A DNA stretch of 64,000 nt, from contig JAXLVN010000004.1 of NCBI GenBank assembly GCA_046328995.1, forward strand, positions 186,001 through 250,000, written 5' to 3'. The DNA is from JADJXV01 sp046328995 (GTDB lineage: Bacteria; Bacteroidota; Ignavibacteria; Kapaibacteriales; UBA961). Below are positions 33,657 through 42,759 of the stretch, piece by piece (the first letter of the stretch is position 1; every line of letters starts with the position of its first letter). Both the position numbers and the translations under genes were made by a program. The notes under the pieces were generated by a model. The model did no database searches, had not been told where the DNA came from, and saw only the letters and a list, made by a program, of their open reading frames with translations.

Positions 33657-35158
33657 GCAGAGGTCAGTCGGCGGGACTTTCGATGGCGGCCGGGGACGTA
33701 CTGCGCGGCTCAAGGAGTGGGCTGGCAACGAATGTATATTCGTGGTCACCGAGTGTCTTTCAGTTGTTGGGAGATGGCTTGGGGTTCATTGGCAGCTTTT
33801 TTCTGTATTTTGTTCTTACCTTCTCGACAGGTCTCTTCGATATTTCGGTCAAGTCAGTATTTTGGGATACCGAGGTGTTTTTGCCTATTCTGGCTGCGGT
33901 ATCGGGCTATTGGCTGCTGATATTTTGGTTCGGCGGGCTGTATAAGAACTGGCTCGTCCGCTCTCCGTTTGAAGAGTTTTTTACCATCCTGCGATACACG
34001 TTTCTCGGCTGTGTGTTTTTGTTTTTTTTAATTCTCATCGACACGCAGAATCTGCCGCACATTCGCCTCAAGATTGTATTTTATTGGATAACGCTTATTG
34101 TGGTTGTCACGGCAATGCGATTAGCTGTGCGGCTCATTCAGCGGTATCTGCGGCGTAAAGGAGTGATTTCGCTGCCGGTTGTACTGGTCGGCAGTGCTGC
34201 GAAATTACGTGAGTTGTGGAGCTCAATCACCACAAATCCTTCCTGGGGATATGCGATTCAGGGAGCAATTCTTACTGATGCGGGTGAGCAGGCGGTGTGG
34301 GAGAGTGCAAGTGAGGTGCGGTCGATTCCGGTGCTGGGATTAATGGACAAATTGAGTGATATTATTCGCGCCACGCGCCCGCAGACTGTGCTGATTTCGA
34401 TGAATTCTCCCGAGCATTCCACGTTGCTGAATATTGCTTCACTGTGTACGGATAATAACATACGGGTAAAGATTGTACCTGACCTCTATGAAGTATTCAG
34501 CGGACAGGCACGGACACTTGCAATTTACGGGGCGCCGCTGATTGAGATTAGCCCGCAGCTGCTCAAGCCATGGGAAGAGGCAATTAAACGCATGATAGAT
34601 ATAGTGGTCAGTTCGGTTATCATCATCCTCGGTTCGCCGTTCTGGCTCGCGACGGCGATTGCCATTAAGCTTGACAGCCGCGGCGGGGTGTTTTTTAATC
34701 AGGTGAGGGTAGGAAAAAACGGTGAACTCTTTACGATGTACAAGTTTCGCTCGATGATTCAGGATGCGGATAAAGGCAAGGCGCAATGGACTCTGCCGGG
34801 TGACAAGCGGGTGACGAAGTTCGGACGCTTCCTCCGCAAGTCGCATTTGGATGAAGTGCCGCAATTCCTCAATGTACTCAAGGGAGAGATGAGTCTTGTC
34901 GGGCCGCGACCTGAGCAGCCGTTTTTTGTGGAGAAATACTCAGCACTATTGCCATATTACCCCCGTAGGTTAAAGGTGCGTCCGGGAATTACCGGATGGT
35001 GGCAGGTCAAGTACAAGCAGCACACCGAATCGGTTGAGGAGATTGAGGGCAGACTTCGGGATGATTTTTATTATATTGAGAATATGTCACTTAAGCTTGA
35101 TATTGAGATTCTTGTGCGCACGGTGTATTGTGTCATCACCGGTCACGGACAGACCTAA
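33653..35158 (+). CDS. undecaprenyl-phosphate sugar phosphotransferase (WbaP/WcaJ type)
   Basis: Initiates surface-polysaccharide synthesis by moving a sugar-phosphate to undecaprenyl phosphate at the inner membrane. Seen, over 501 aa: four hydrophobic spans in the first 160 residues, a CoA-binding-like region (VVLVGSAAKLREL), then a fifth span (IDIVVSSVIIILGSPFWLATA) and the bacterial sugar transferase core. The core holds FFNQVRVGKNGELFTMYKFRSM, KSHLDEVPQFLNVLKGEMSLVGPRPEQP and RPGITGWWQV. The true start is the ATG at 33653, overlapping the preceding stop; the frame is open from 33422, but that part is antiparallel coding of the upstream gene. Sugar specificity is undetermined. Confidence 0.92.
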   Translation: MSRGQSAGLSMAAGDVLRGSRSGLATNVYSWSPSVFQLLGDGLGFIGSFFLYFVLTFSTGLFDISVKSVFWDTEVFLPILAAVSGYWLLIFWFGGLYKNWLVRSPFEEFFTILRYTFLGCVFLFFLILIDTQNLPHIRLKIVFYWITLIVVVTAMRLAVRLIQRYLRRKGVISLPVVLVGSAAKLRELWSSITTNPSWGYAIQGAILTDAGEQAVWESASEVRSIPVLGLMDKLSDIIRATRPQTVLISMNSPEHSTLLNIASLCTDNNIRVKIVPDLYEVFSGQARTLAIYGAPLIEISPQLLKPWEEAIKRMIDIVVSSVIIILGSPFWLATAIAIKLDSRGGVFFNQVRVGKNGELFTMYKFRSMIQDADKGKAQWTLPGDKRVTKFGRFLRKSHLDEVPQFLNVLKGEMSLVGPRPEQPFFVEKYSALLPYYPRRLKVRPGITGWWQVKYKQHTESVEEIEGRLRDDFYYIENMSLKLDIEILVRTVYCVITGHGQT

Positions 35159-35193
35159 CTGTAATTTTTATTAAATAGAACAAGTACAATCGC

Positions 35194-35901
35194 GTGAAAG
35201 CAATAGTCGTAATTCCAACTTATAACGAACGTGGCAATATCGAGAAGATCATTGCCGCTGTACTCCATGCTGCGCCGGAAATCCACATGTTGATTGTCGA
35301 TGATAATTCACCTGACGGCACAGCGGCGCTTGTCGAGGCGATGATGGAGAAGGACAATCGAATCCGTCTGCTCAAGCGGGCCGGTAAATTGGGACTCGGG
35401 ACGGCGTATTGTGAGGGCTTTACGCTTGCATTGCAGTGGGGATATGACATCATAATGGAAATGGATGCCGATTTTTCACACAATCCCGAGGATGTTCCGC
35501 GGTTTCTTGAGGAATTAAAAACCAGTGATGTGGTCATAGGCTCACGGTATTCGAATGGCGTCAATGTCGTTAATTGGCCGATGCGGAGACTTATCCTGAG
35601 CTACGGAGCCAACCTTTATACACGGATCATTACCGGTATGTCTATCAAGGATGCCACCGGAGGATTCAAGGGATTCAGAGCGGAAGTATTAAAGAAAATT
35701 GACTTTACGGAGATTCATTCCAATGGCTATGCCTTTCAGATTGAGATGAACTACCGCCTGTGGAAGGCAGGAGCAACGATAAAAGAAATTCCGATAATAT
35801 TTATCGACCGTACAAGCGGCACGTCGAAAATGAGCCGGAGTATTGTCTATGAGGCAGTGTTTCTGGTGTGGAAATTAAAATTCATGTACCTGTTCAAATG
35901 A
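35194..35901 (+). CDS. polyprenol monophosphomannose synthase (Dpm1-like GT2)
   Basis: A 235-aa glycosyltransferase that would move mannose (or a related hexose) from GDP-sugar to a polyprenyl phosphate carrier. Seen: the Dpm1-type opening IVVIPTYNERGNIEKII, LIVDDNSPDGTAALVE, the LLKRAGKLGLGTAYCEGF segment, the catalytic MDADFSHNPEDVP, SRYSNGVNVVNWPMRRLILSYGANLY and a DATGGFKGFR segment. There is no C-terminal membrane domain, as in the soluble class. It starts with GTG at 35194, 35 bp after the sugar transferase, so it is probably the third gene of the same operon, closed by the terminator at 35930. Confidence 0.9.
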   Translation: MKAIVVIPTYNERGNIEKIIAAVLHAAPEIHMLIVDDNSPDGTAALVEAMMEKDNRIRLLKRAGKLGLGTAYCEGFTLALQWGYDIIMEMDADFSHNPEDVPRFLEELKTSDVVIGSRYSNGVNVVNWPMRRLILSYGANLYTRIITGMSIKDATGGFKGFRAEVLKKIDFTEIHSNGYAFQIEMNYRLWKAGATIKEIPIIFIDRTSGTSKMSRSIVYEAVFLVWKLKFMYLFK

Positions 35902-35929
35902 CAGCAGAGCAGGGAAGAATTGGAAGAAG

Positions 35930-35961
35930 AAGCGAACTGTACGTGCAGATTCGCTTTTTTT
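35930..35961 (+). terminator. intrinsic terminator after the polysaccharide block
   Basis: AAGCGAA with an inner CTG pairs with CAG and TTCGCTT (35930-35956), followed by seven or so T. It isolates the glycan genes from the ribosomal supercluster. Confidence 0.8.
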
Positions 35962-36014
35962 ATGCGTTATGATAGCCGAAAAGTGAGTATTTATCGGTAA
36001 AAACCGTTCAATTT

Positions 36015-36045
36015 TTTGCAGTTTGAGTGATTTTGCCTATTTTTG
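36015..36045 (+). promoter_or_regulatory. full Bacteroidota-type promoter of the ribosomal supercluster
   Basis: TTTG at 36015-36018, a 19-bp spacer, then TATTTTTG at 36038-36045: the most complete match in the window to the TTTG/TAnnTTTG consensus. The leader of about 90 nt contains a small hairpin, GCCTG/CAGGC at 36062-36079, before the EF-G gene. Confidence 0.7.
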
Positions 36046-36142
36046 CAGTCTTTAATTTTGTGCCTGACAAAAAACAGGCGATTTCGACGATTAAAACGAT
36101 AATAAATAGTATCAATTCATAAGTTATAGGGTTAAAACCGCC

Positions 36143-38239
36143 ATGGCAGACATTACAAAGGTTCGCAACATCGGGATTTCGGCACACATTGACTCCGGTA
36201 AAACCACACTGAGCGAGCGTATCTTATTCTATACAGGTAAAATTCATAAAATCGAAGAAGTGCGCGGCAAGTCCGGCGTAGGAGCAAAGATGGACTCGAT
36301 GGATCTCGAGCGTGAAAAAGGGATTACGATCCAATCGGCAGCTACGTATTGTGCATGGAAAGGATACCAAATCAACCTCATCGACACTCCCGGCCACGTG
36401 GACTTTACGGTCGAGGTAGAGCGTGCGCTTCGCGTTTTAGACGGCGCTGTACTTGTGTTGTGTGCTGTGGCAGGTGTGCAAAGCCAGTCTATTACGGTAG
36501 ATCGTCAAATGCGCCGTTACAATGTTCCTCGTGTTGCGTTTATCAATAAAATCGACCGTTCGGGTTCGAATCCGGATCGCGTTATTGGTCAGCTCCGTGA
36601 GAAATTGAACCATAATCCTGTTATGATTACGATGCCTATCGGCTTGGAGGACAAGAACGAGGGTATTGTCGATCTGCTTCACATGAAAGCGATTTATTAT
36701 GATGGCGATAATGGTGAATTTATCCGTGAGGAAGCAATCCCTGCAGAGTTGCTTGAAGAGGCAAAAAATCGACGTCATACATTAGTTGAGACCGTTGCTG
36801 ACTTTGATGACAGCATTGCCGAGAAATTCTTGGGTGATGAGCCTGTATCGGCTGAGGAGTTAATTCCTGCGATCCGCAGAGAGACATTGTCGCTCAAAAT
36901 TACTCCGGTATTTGTAGGATCTGCTAAGAAAAACAAAGGCGTTCAGCGCTTACTCGACGGTGTGCTTGATTTCTTGCCATGTCCAACAGATATTAAAAAT
37001 GAAGGACTTGATCAAAGCAATCAAGAAGCGAAGGTCGAGCTTCTTTCCGATCCGACGTTACCATTTGTCGGTCTTGCCTTCAAGCTTGAAGACGGACGTT
37101 TTGGTCAGCTGACCTACATGAGAATTTATCAGGGTACCGTCAAAAAAGGCGACATGATCTTTAATAATGTCACCGGTAAGAAAGTAAAAGTACCGCGCCT
37201 CGTACGGATGCACTCCGACGAAATGAATGATATTGAAGAAACATCAGCAGGTGATATCGTGGCAATGTTCGGTGTGGACTGCGCAAGCGGTGATACCTTT
37301 ACCGACGGTACCGTCAATGTGACGATGACCTCGATGTTCGTACCTGAGCCGGTTATTGAGCTTGCGATTACACCGAAAGAAAAAGCCGGTCAGGTAAACT
37401 TCTCGAAGGCACTGAACAGATTTACCAAAGAAGATCCGACGCTTCGTGTCTATCGTGACGAAGAAAGCGGCGAGACGATTATCAAAGGTATGGGTGAGCT
37501 TCACTTAGAGATTTATATCGAGCGTATTAAGCGTGAATTTAACTGTGAAGTAATTGTTGGACGCCCGAAAGTAGCGTTCCGCGAGACAATTACCCAGCAA
37601 GCTGAATTTAACTATACTCACAAGAAGCAAACTGGTGGTTCTGGTCAATTCGCTCGCGTTGCCGGATACATGGAGCCACTTCCGTCGGATGCTGTTGAAA
37701 ACTACGAATTCGTCGATGATATCGTGGGCGGTGTCATCCCTCGGGAATACATTCCTGGCTGCGATAAGGGCTTCAAAGAGCAGTTGCAAGAGGGTCAGCT
37801 TATCGGGCAGCCTGTAGTGGGTGTACGTGTCGTTTTGAATGATGGACAGTTCCACGCGGTGGACTCCTCAGAATTAGCATTCAAAGTGGCTTCGATGACC
37901 GCTATCCGTGAGTTCTATTCCAAGGCAAAGCCAATCATTCTTGAGCCGATTATGAAGCTCGAAGTCAATGGACCGGAAGAGTTCCAGGGTGTGATGATTG
38001 GTCAAGTCAATCAACGCCGCGGCGTGATTGTCGGTACGTCGACAGATGCCGGCTATGTGGTTGTAGAAGCAGAAGTTCCGCTCAGCGAGATGTTTGGCTA
38101 TTCGACAGATATCCGTAGCGTAACGCAGGGTAAAGGTGAGTTCACAATGGAATTTTTACGCTATGCGCCGGTTCCGAAATCGGTGCAGGACGAGATGGTA
38201 AAAGAGTACCAGCAAAAGCGTGCTGAAGGTAAGAAGTAA
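36143..38239 (+). CDS. fusA: elongation factor G, spdEFG1/mitochondrial EFG1-like
   Basis: GTPase that moves tRNAs and mRNA through the ribosome. At 698 aa it has all five EF-G domains. Seen: G1 AHIDSGKTT (Ser where ordinary EF-G has Ala), GVGAKMDSMDLEREKGITIQSA, DTPGHVDF, NKIDRSGSN, FKLEDGRFGQLTYMRIYQG, GVDCASGDTF and YTHKKQTGGSGQF in domain IV. These block features are those I know from mitochondrial EF-G1 and the spdEFG1 group of spirochaetes and planctomycetes, not from ordinary bacterial EF-G. It is the first gene of the supercluster and uses codons typical of highly expressed genes. It is probably the main translocase. Confidence 0.93.
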   Translation: MADITKVRNIGISAHIDSGKTTLSERILFYTGKIHKIEEVRGKSGVGAKMDSMDLEREKGITIQSAATYCAWKGYQINLIDTPGHVDFTVEVERALRVLDGAVLVLCAVAGVQSQSITVDRQMRRYNVPRVAFINKIDRSGSNPDRVIGQLREKLNHNPVMITMPIGLEDKNEGIVDLLHMKAIYYDGDNGEFIREEAIPAELLEEAKNRRHTLVETVADFDDSIAEKFLGDEPVSAEELIPAIRRETLSLKITPVFVGSAKKNKGVQRLLDGVLDFLPCPTDIKNEGLDQSNQEAKVELLSDPTLPFVGLAFKLEDGRFGQLTYMRIYQGTVKKGDMIFNNVTGKKVKVPRLVRMHSDEMNDIEETSAGDIVAMFGVDCASGDTFTDGTVNVTMTSMFVPEPVIELAITPKEKAGQVNFSKALNRFTKEDPTLRVYRDEESGETIIKGMGELHLEIYIERIKREFNCEVIVGRPKVAFRETITQQAEFNYTHKKQTGGSGQFARVAGYMEPLPSDAVENYEFVDDIVGGVIPREYIPGCDKGFKEQLQEGQLIGQPVVGVRVVLNDGQFHAVDSSELAFKVASMTAIREFYSKAKPIILEPIMKLEVNGPEEFQGVMIGQVNQRRGVIVGTSTDAGYVVVEAEVPLSEMFGYSTDIRSVTQGKGEFTMEFLRYAPVPKSVQDEMVKEYQQKRAEGKK

Positions 38240-38269
38240 TAAATAAATTGATAACAAATCAAAAAATAA

Positions 38270-38301
38270 TTTGCGTAATTTCAGAACTTGCCGTATTTTT
38301 G
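38270..38301 (+). promoter_or_regulatory. promoter in front of rpsL
   Basis: TTTG at 38270-38273, a 20-bp spacer, TATTTTTG at 38294-38301, in the gap between fusA1 and rpsL. This gives the str genes their own start in addition to the promoter at 36015. Confidence 0.65.
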
Positions 38302-38352
38302 CAAGCTCTCTAAAACACGAAGCAATTTTTTGGTGAACACAAGGAAATCACA

Positions 38353-38763
38353 GTGCCAACAATTAGCCAATTAGTCCGCAAAGGACGCGATCAAGTAGTG
38401 GTAAAAAGCAAGTCGCCTGCATTGGACGAATGTCCGCAGCGTCGTGGAGTATGTACACGCGTTTATACAACGACGCCGAAGAAGCCGAACTCAGCATTGC
38501 GCAAAGTAGCGCGTGTTCGTTTGACGAACGGTATTGAGGTGACGGCATATATCCCCGGAGAAGGCCACAACCTGCAGGAGCACTCTATTGTTATGATTCG
38601 CGGCGGTAGGGTAAAAGATCTTCCCGGTGTGCGGTATCACATCATCAGGGGAGCTGCTGATACGCAGGGAGTAAAAGACAGAAAGCAAGGCCGTTCGAAA
38701 TATGGCGCAAAGAGACCAAAGCCGGGAGCAGCACCAGCGGCAGCCGGAAAAGGTAAGAAATAA
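38353..38763 (+). CDS. rpsL: 30S ribosomal protein S12
   Basis: S12 sits at the decoding centre of the small subunit and monitors codon-anticodon pairing. Seen: 136 aa beginning PTISQLVRKGR, with TTTPKKPNSALRK carrying Lys43, the site of classical streptomycin-resistance changes, in its wild-type state, PGEGHNLQEHS and RGGRVKDLPGVRYH. The Ala/Pro/Lys-rich end (from about residue 120) is longer than in E. coli. Starts with GTG after AAGGAAATCACA and has its own promoter; rpsG follows after 47 bp. Confidence 0.97.
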   Translation: MPTISQLVRKGRDQVVVKSKSPALDECPQRRGVCTRVYTTTPKKPNSALRKVARVRLTNGIEVTAYIPGEGHNLQEHSIVMIRGGRVKDLPGVRYHIIRGAADTQGVKDRKQGRSKYGAKRPKPGAAPAAAGKGKK

Positions 38764-38810
38764 TAATTGATAAATACTTGATTTTGCCTGAATAGTACAT
38801 TTCAAAAGCA

Positions 38811-39278
38811 ATGAGAAAAAAAAGAGCAGAAAAACGACATCATCATCCTGACCCGCGCTTCGGCGATGTGCTGGTTACCAGATTTATCAGCAAAATGATG
38901 CTTGATGGAAAAAAAAGTATAGCACAAGGGATTGTCTATCACGCATTTGATATCGTTGCAGAGCGCACGAAGCAAGAGCCGTTGGAGATTTTCCGTAAAG
39001 CATTGTCAAATGCAGCGCCAGCAATTGAAGTTCGTTCAAGAAGAATCGGTGGAGCTACCTATCAGGTGCCGACTGAAGTTCGTGAAGAACGCAGAGTTTC
39101 GCTCGCAATGCGGTGGATTAAGCAATATGCTTCTGATCGTCGTGATAAAACAATGGCTTTCCGTCTTGCTGCGGAATTTATAGCAGCTGCAAACGGTGAA
39201 GGAAATGCAGTGAAAAAACGTGATGATATTCATCGTATGGCTGATGCTAATAAAGCATTTGCTCACTTTAAGTGGTGA
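38811..39278 (+). CDS. rpsG: 30S ribosomal protein S7
   Basis: S7 starts assembly of the 30S head and contacts the E-site tRNA. Seen: 155 aa, normal for the family, with HHHPDPRFGDVLVTRF near the start, GGATYQVPTEVREERR near 80-95, and a helical C terminus with KKRDDIHRMADANKAFAHF. Second gene of the str block, between rpsL and the second EF-G. Codon use is similar to fusA2. Confidence 0.97.
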   Translation: MRKKRAEKRHHHPDPRFGDVLVTRFISKMMLDGKKSIAQGIVYHAFDIVAERTKQEPLEIFRKALSNAAPAIEVRSRRIGGATYQVPTEVREERRVSLAMRWIKQYASDRRDKTMAFRLAAEFIAAANGEGNAVKKRDDIHRMADANKAFAHFKW

Positions 39279-39328
39279 TTAGGGCGGTCGATAGATTCTT
39301 TTAGAAATTTAGTGTAGGTACCTCCATC

Positions 39329-41407
39329 ATGTCGCGCAACATAAGCAATGTCCGGAATATCGGAATTATGGCGCACATTGATGCCGGAAAGACAACAACG
39401 ACCGAACGAATTCTGTTTTTAACAGGAGTTGTTCATAAAATCGGCGAAGTCGATGATGGCACAACGGTGATGGATTACATGGAGCAGGAACGAGAGAGGG
39501 GCATTACCATTACCTCTGCTGCGACGACCTGCTACTGGAAAGACCACCAGATTAATATTATCGATACGCCTGGTCACGTAGATTTTACTGCTGAAGTACA
39601 AAGGTCACTAAGAGTGTTGGATGGAGCGGTGGCTGTTTTTTGTGGTGTAGCGGGTGTGCAGCCGCAGTCTGAAACAGTCTGGCATCAGGCAAATATGTAC
39701 AATGTGCCGAGAATCGCTTACATCAACAAGCTAGACAGGGTAGGAGCGAATTTCGAGCGGGCAGTACAGTCAATGCGCGACAGGTTAGGGGCAAAAGCAG
39801 TAATAATGCAGATGCCTATCGGAATAGAAGATGACTTTCGCGGTGTTGTAGATTTGCTTGATAATAAAGCGTATCTCTTTGACCAAGAATCACTTGGAAT
39901 TAAGTGTGATGAAATTGAAATCCCGGAAGAAGTCGTTGAGAAAGTTCGGGAAATGCGAAATGTGCTGGTCGAGACGGTAGCTGAGCTTGATGATGAATTG
40001 CTTGAAGATTATCTCAACGGTGTAGAGCCGGAGATAGGTAAGCTTCAACAGGTGCTCAGAAAAGGAACAATAGATTCGAAGATAGTACCCGTATTTTGCG
40101 GTTCGTCTTTCAAGAATAAAGGTGTTAAATTCCTGCTTGATTCTATTGTAGAGTACTTGCCATCGCCGGCGGATAAAAAAGAAGTAGTAGGCTTTGACGT
40201 AGAGAACAACGAAAAAGAAATACATCTTTCAATTGAAGATTCTGAAAAATTCTCTGCGTTAGCATTTAAAATATTGACCGACCAATTTGTTGGAAAACTC
40301 ACGTTTGTGAGGATTTATACGGGGTCGTTGAAGGTGGGGACGCAAGTTTATAACCCATCGGTGCAGAAAAAAGAGCGGATTTCGAAGATACTGAGAATGT
40401 TCGCTAATCGGAGAGAAGAAATTGACGAGGCGTTTACCGGAGATATTGTTGCGATACCCGGTCTGAAGTTTGCAAGGACAGGCGATACACTCAGTGAGGT
40501 AAGTCATCCGGTAGTATTTGAGAAAATAGTCTTTGCAGAGCCAGTAATAAATCAGTCTATAGAAGCTCGAACGACGGCAGATCAGGACAAACTCAACGAT
40601 GCTTTAACCAAGCTTTCAGAAGAAGATCCGACCTTCAAATATTACACAGACAGCGAAAGTGGGCAGACAATTATCAGCGGAGTTGGTGAGCTTCATTTAG
40701 AGATAATTGTTGATAGACTGAAGAGAGAATTTAATGTTCCGGCACGAGTAGGTAAACCGCAAGTGGCATACAGAGAAACGATTACAGCTACGGTAGAACA
40801 AGAAGGAAAATTTGAACGTCAGCAGGGAAATAAAGGGCAATTTGGGCATGTAATCCTCAAAATCGAACCGAATGAACGTGGAAAAGGGTTTGCGTTTGAA
40901 AATACTTCAAGTCTGCAGCATATTCCCAAGCAATTCATACCGGCAATTGAGCAAGCGGCTAGAGAAAGTGTTTCAGTGGGTCCGATAGCAGGATACGGAA
41001 TGATAGATGTGAAGGTGACATTGGTTGACGGGTCATTTGATGAGGCAAATTCAAGCGAGTTAGCATATAAAATTGCAACATCAATGGCATTAAAAGACGG
41101 ATTGCGGAAAGCGCAGCCGGTGGTTTTAGAGCCGGTGTTTGAAGTAGAAGTGGTAGCACCCGAGCAGTATATTGGAGATGTTATTGCCGACTTAAGCTCT
41201 CGTAGAGGCAAGATAGAAGGAATTACACAAGATAATATACTTCAGACAGTAAAAGCGAGTGTGCCGCTATCAGAAATGTTCGGATACGTAACACAGTTAC
41301 GATCGATGAGTCAGGGTCGGGGAGTCTATACAATGACGTTTTCTCATTACGAGCCGGCATTGTTGAACAGCAGTAATTCGTACATGAGCGCCGGGTGGAT
41401 GGCGTAA
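39329..41407 (+). CDS. fusA: second elongation factor G, EF-G2-like (possible recycling factor)
   Basis: A 692-aa EF-G paralogue in the classical rpsL-rpsG-fusA-tuf position. Seen: AHIDAGKTTTTERILF, VDDGTTVMDYMEQERERGIT, DTPGHVDF, NKLDRVGAN and FKNKGVKFLLDSIVEYLPSP. The first loop of domain IV reads QQGNKGQFGH where ordinary EF-G has QSGGRGQY; that loop reaches the decoding centre during translocation. The GTPase part and the changed loop suggest the EF-G2 group, whose spirochaete and mitochondrial members work with RRF to split ribosomes and do not translocate. Codon choice is less biased than in fusA1, fitting lower expression. The recycling role is inference; an ordinary second EF-G is the alternative. 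Confidence 0.85.
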   Translation: MSRNISNVRNIGIMAHIDAGKTTTTERILFLTGVVHKIGEVDDGTTVMDYMEQERERGITITSAATTCYWKDHQINIIDTPGHVDFTAEVQRSLRVLDGAVAVFCGVAGVQPQSETVWHQANMYNVPRIAYINKLDRVGANFERAVQSMRDRLGAKAVIMQMPIGIEDDFRGVVDLLDNKAYLFDQESLGIKCDEIEIPEEVVEKVREMRNVLVETVAELDDELLEDYLNGVEPEIGKLQQVLRKGTIDSKIVPVFCGSSFKNKGVKFLLDSIVEYLPSPADKKEVVGFDVENNEKEIHLSIEDSEKFSALAFKILTDQFVGKLTFVRIYTGSLKVGTQVYNPSVQKKERISKILRMFANRREEIDEAFTGDIVAIPGLKFARTGDTLSEVSHPVVFEKIVFAEPVINQSIEARTTADQDKLNDALTKLSEEDPTFKYYTDSESGQTIISGVGELHLEIIVDRLKREFNVPARVGKPQVAYRETITATVEQEGKFERQQGNKGQFGHVILKIEPNERGKGFAFENTSSLQHIPKQFIPAIEQAARESVSVGPIAGYGMIDVKVTLVDGSFDEANSSELAYKIATSMALKDGLRKAQPVVLEPVFEVEVVAPEQYIGDVIADLSSRRGKIEGITQDNILQTVKASVPLSEMFGYVTQLRSMSQGRGVYTMTFSHYEPALLNSSNSYMSAGWMA

Positions 41408-41467
41408 CACAGAAAAAATTAAAACTTACAATTATTTATTTCATAATTTTCATCTTAAGGTGAGAAC

Positions 41468-42676
41468 ATGGCAAAAGAGAAATTTGATCGTTCCAAGCCG
41501 CACGTTAACGTCGGTACAATTGGACACGTGGATCACGGTAAAACAACATTGACCGCTGCCATCACGATGGCACTTGCTAAAGCAGGCTTTGCACAAGCGC
41601 GGACATTTGATTCAATCGATAATGCGCCAGAAGAACGCGCTCGTGGTATAACGATTGCAACGGCTCACGTTGAATACGAGACCGGCAATCGTCACTATGC
41701 ACACGTTGACTGTCCGGGCCACGCTGACTATGTGAAAAATATGATCACGGGTGCTGCTCAAATGGACGGTGCGATTTTGGTGGTAGCAGGTACAGACGGA
41801 CCAATGCCACAGACACGTGAACACATTCTGCTTGCACGTCAAGTTGGTGTACCTCGTATCGTTGTATTCTTAAATAAAGTCGATATCGCAGATCCTGAGC
41901 TTTTGGAACTCGTTGAGCTTGAAGTAAGAGAATTGCTCAGCAAATACGACTTCCCGGGCGATGATATTCCGATTGTTAAGGGTTCAGCATTGAAAGCATT
42001 GGATGCAGGCTCCGATCCGGGAGCAGCAAAAGACGATCCGCGTCTTGACTGTATCATGGAATTGATGGAAGCAGTTGATGCATACATCCCGACTCCGCAA
42101 CGTGAAGTTGACAAGCCATTCTTGATGCCGATTGAAGACGTATTCTCTATCACGGGTCGTGGTACAGTAGGTACAGGTCGTATTGAACGTGGTATTGTTA
42201 AACTTAACGAAGAAGTTGAAATTATCGGGTTCGGTCTTCAAAAGAAAACGACGGTTACAGGTATCGAAATGTTCCGTAAACTTCTTGATGAAGGTAGAGC
42301 TGGTGATAATGTTGGTCTGCTCCTCCGTGGTGTCGATAAAGAAGAATTAGAGCGTGGTATGGTCCTTGCAAAGACTGGTTCTATCAAGCCGCACCACAAA
42401 TTCAACGCACAAGTATACGTTCTCAGCAAAGAAGAAGGTGGTCGTCATACTCCGTTCTTTAACGGATATCGTCCTCAGTTCTACTTCAGAACAACTGACG
42501 TGACAGGTATTGCTTCTCTTCCTGACGGAGTTGAAATGGTGATGCCTGGTGATAACCTTGATAACCTCGTTATCGAACTTATCACACCCGTTGCGATGGA
42601 AGAAGGACTTCGCTTTGCTATTCGTGAAGGCGGAAGAACAGTTGGTGCAGGCGTTGTAACAAAAATTATTGAATAA
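41468..42676 (+). CDS. tuf: elongation factor Tu
   Basis: GTPase that delivers aminoacyl-tRNA to the ribosomal A site. Seen, over 402 aa: GHVDHGKTT (residues 19-27), the switch I and RGITIATAHVEYET segment, DCPGHADYVKNMI, NKVDIAD and SALKAL, then domains II and III with GRGTVGTGRIERG and the C-terminal VGAGVVTKIIE. Length is a few residues above E. coli because of an insertion near 180-192 (DAGSDPGAAKDDPRL), common in Bacteroidota. It is followed by a clear terminator, so the str block can end here. Confidence 0.97.
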   Translation: MAKEKFDRSKPHVNVGTIGHVDHGKTTLTAAITMALAKAGFAQARTFDSIDNAPEERARGITIATAHVEYETGNRHYAHVDCPGHADYVKNMITGAAQMDGAILVVAGTDGPMPQTREHILLARQVGVPRIVVFLNKVDIADPELLELVELEVRELLSKYDFPGDDIPIVKGSALKALDAGSDPGAAKDDPRLDCIMELMEAVDAYIPTPQREVDKPFLMPIEDVFSITGRGTVGTGRIERGIVKLNEEVEIIGFGLQKKTTVTGIEMFRKLLDEGRAGDNVGLLLRGVDKEELERGMVLAKTGSIKPHHKFNAQVYVLSKEEGGRHTPFFNGYRPQFYFRTTDVTGIASLPDGVEMVMPGDNLDNLVIELITPVAMEEGLRFAIREGGRTVGAGVVTKIIE

Positions 42677-42692
42677 TACATTGCTTTTGTGA

Positions 42693-42726
42693 GAAAAAGG
42701 GGGAATACAAACTTCCCCCTTTTCTA
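42693..42726 (+). terminator. terminator or attenuator between tuf and rpsJ
   Basis: GAAAAAGGGGGAA (42693-42705) pairs with TTCCCCCTTTTC (42713-42724) over a 7-nt loop. Only a few T follow beyond the stem, and no promoter box is seen before rpsJ, so partial read-through into the S10 operon is likely. Confidence 0.75.
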
Positions 42727-42759
42727 TCCAATAACTATTGAATTGATAAAGGTAAACTC

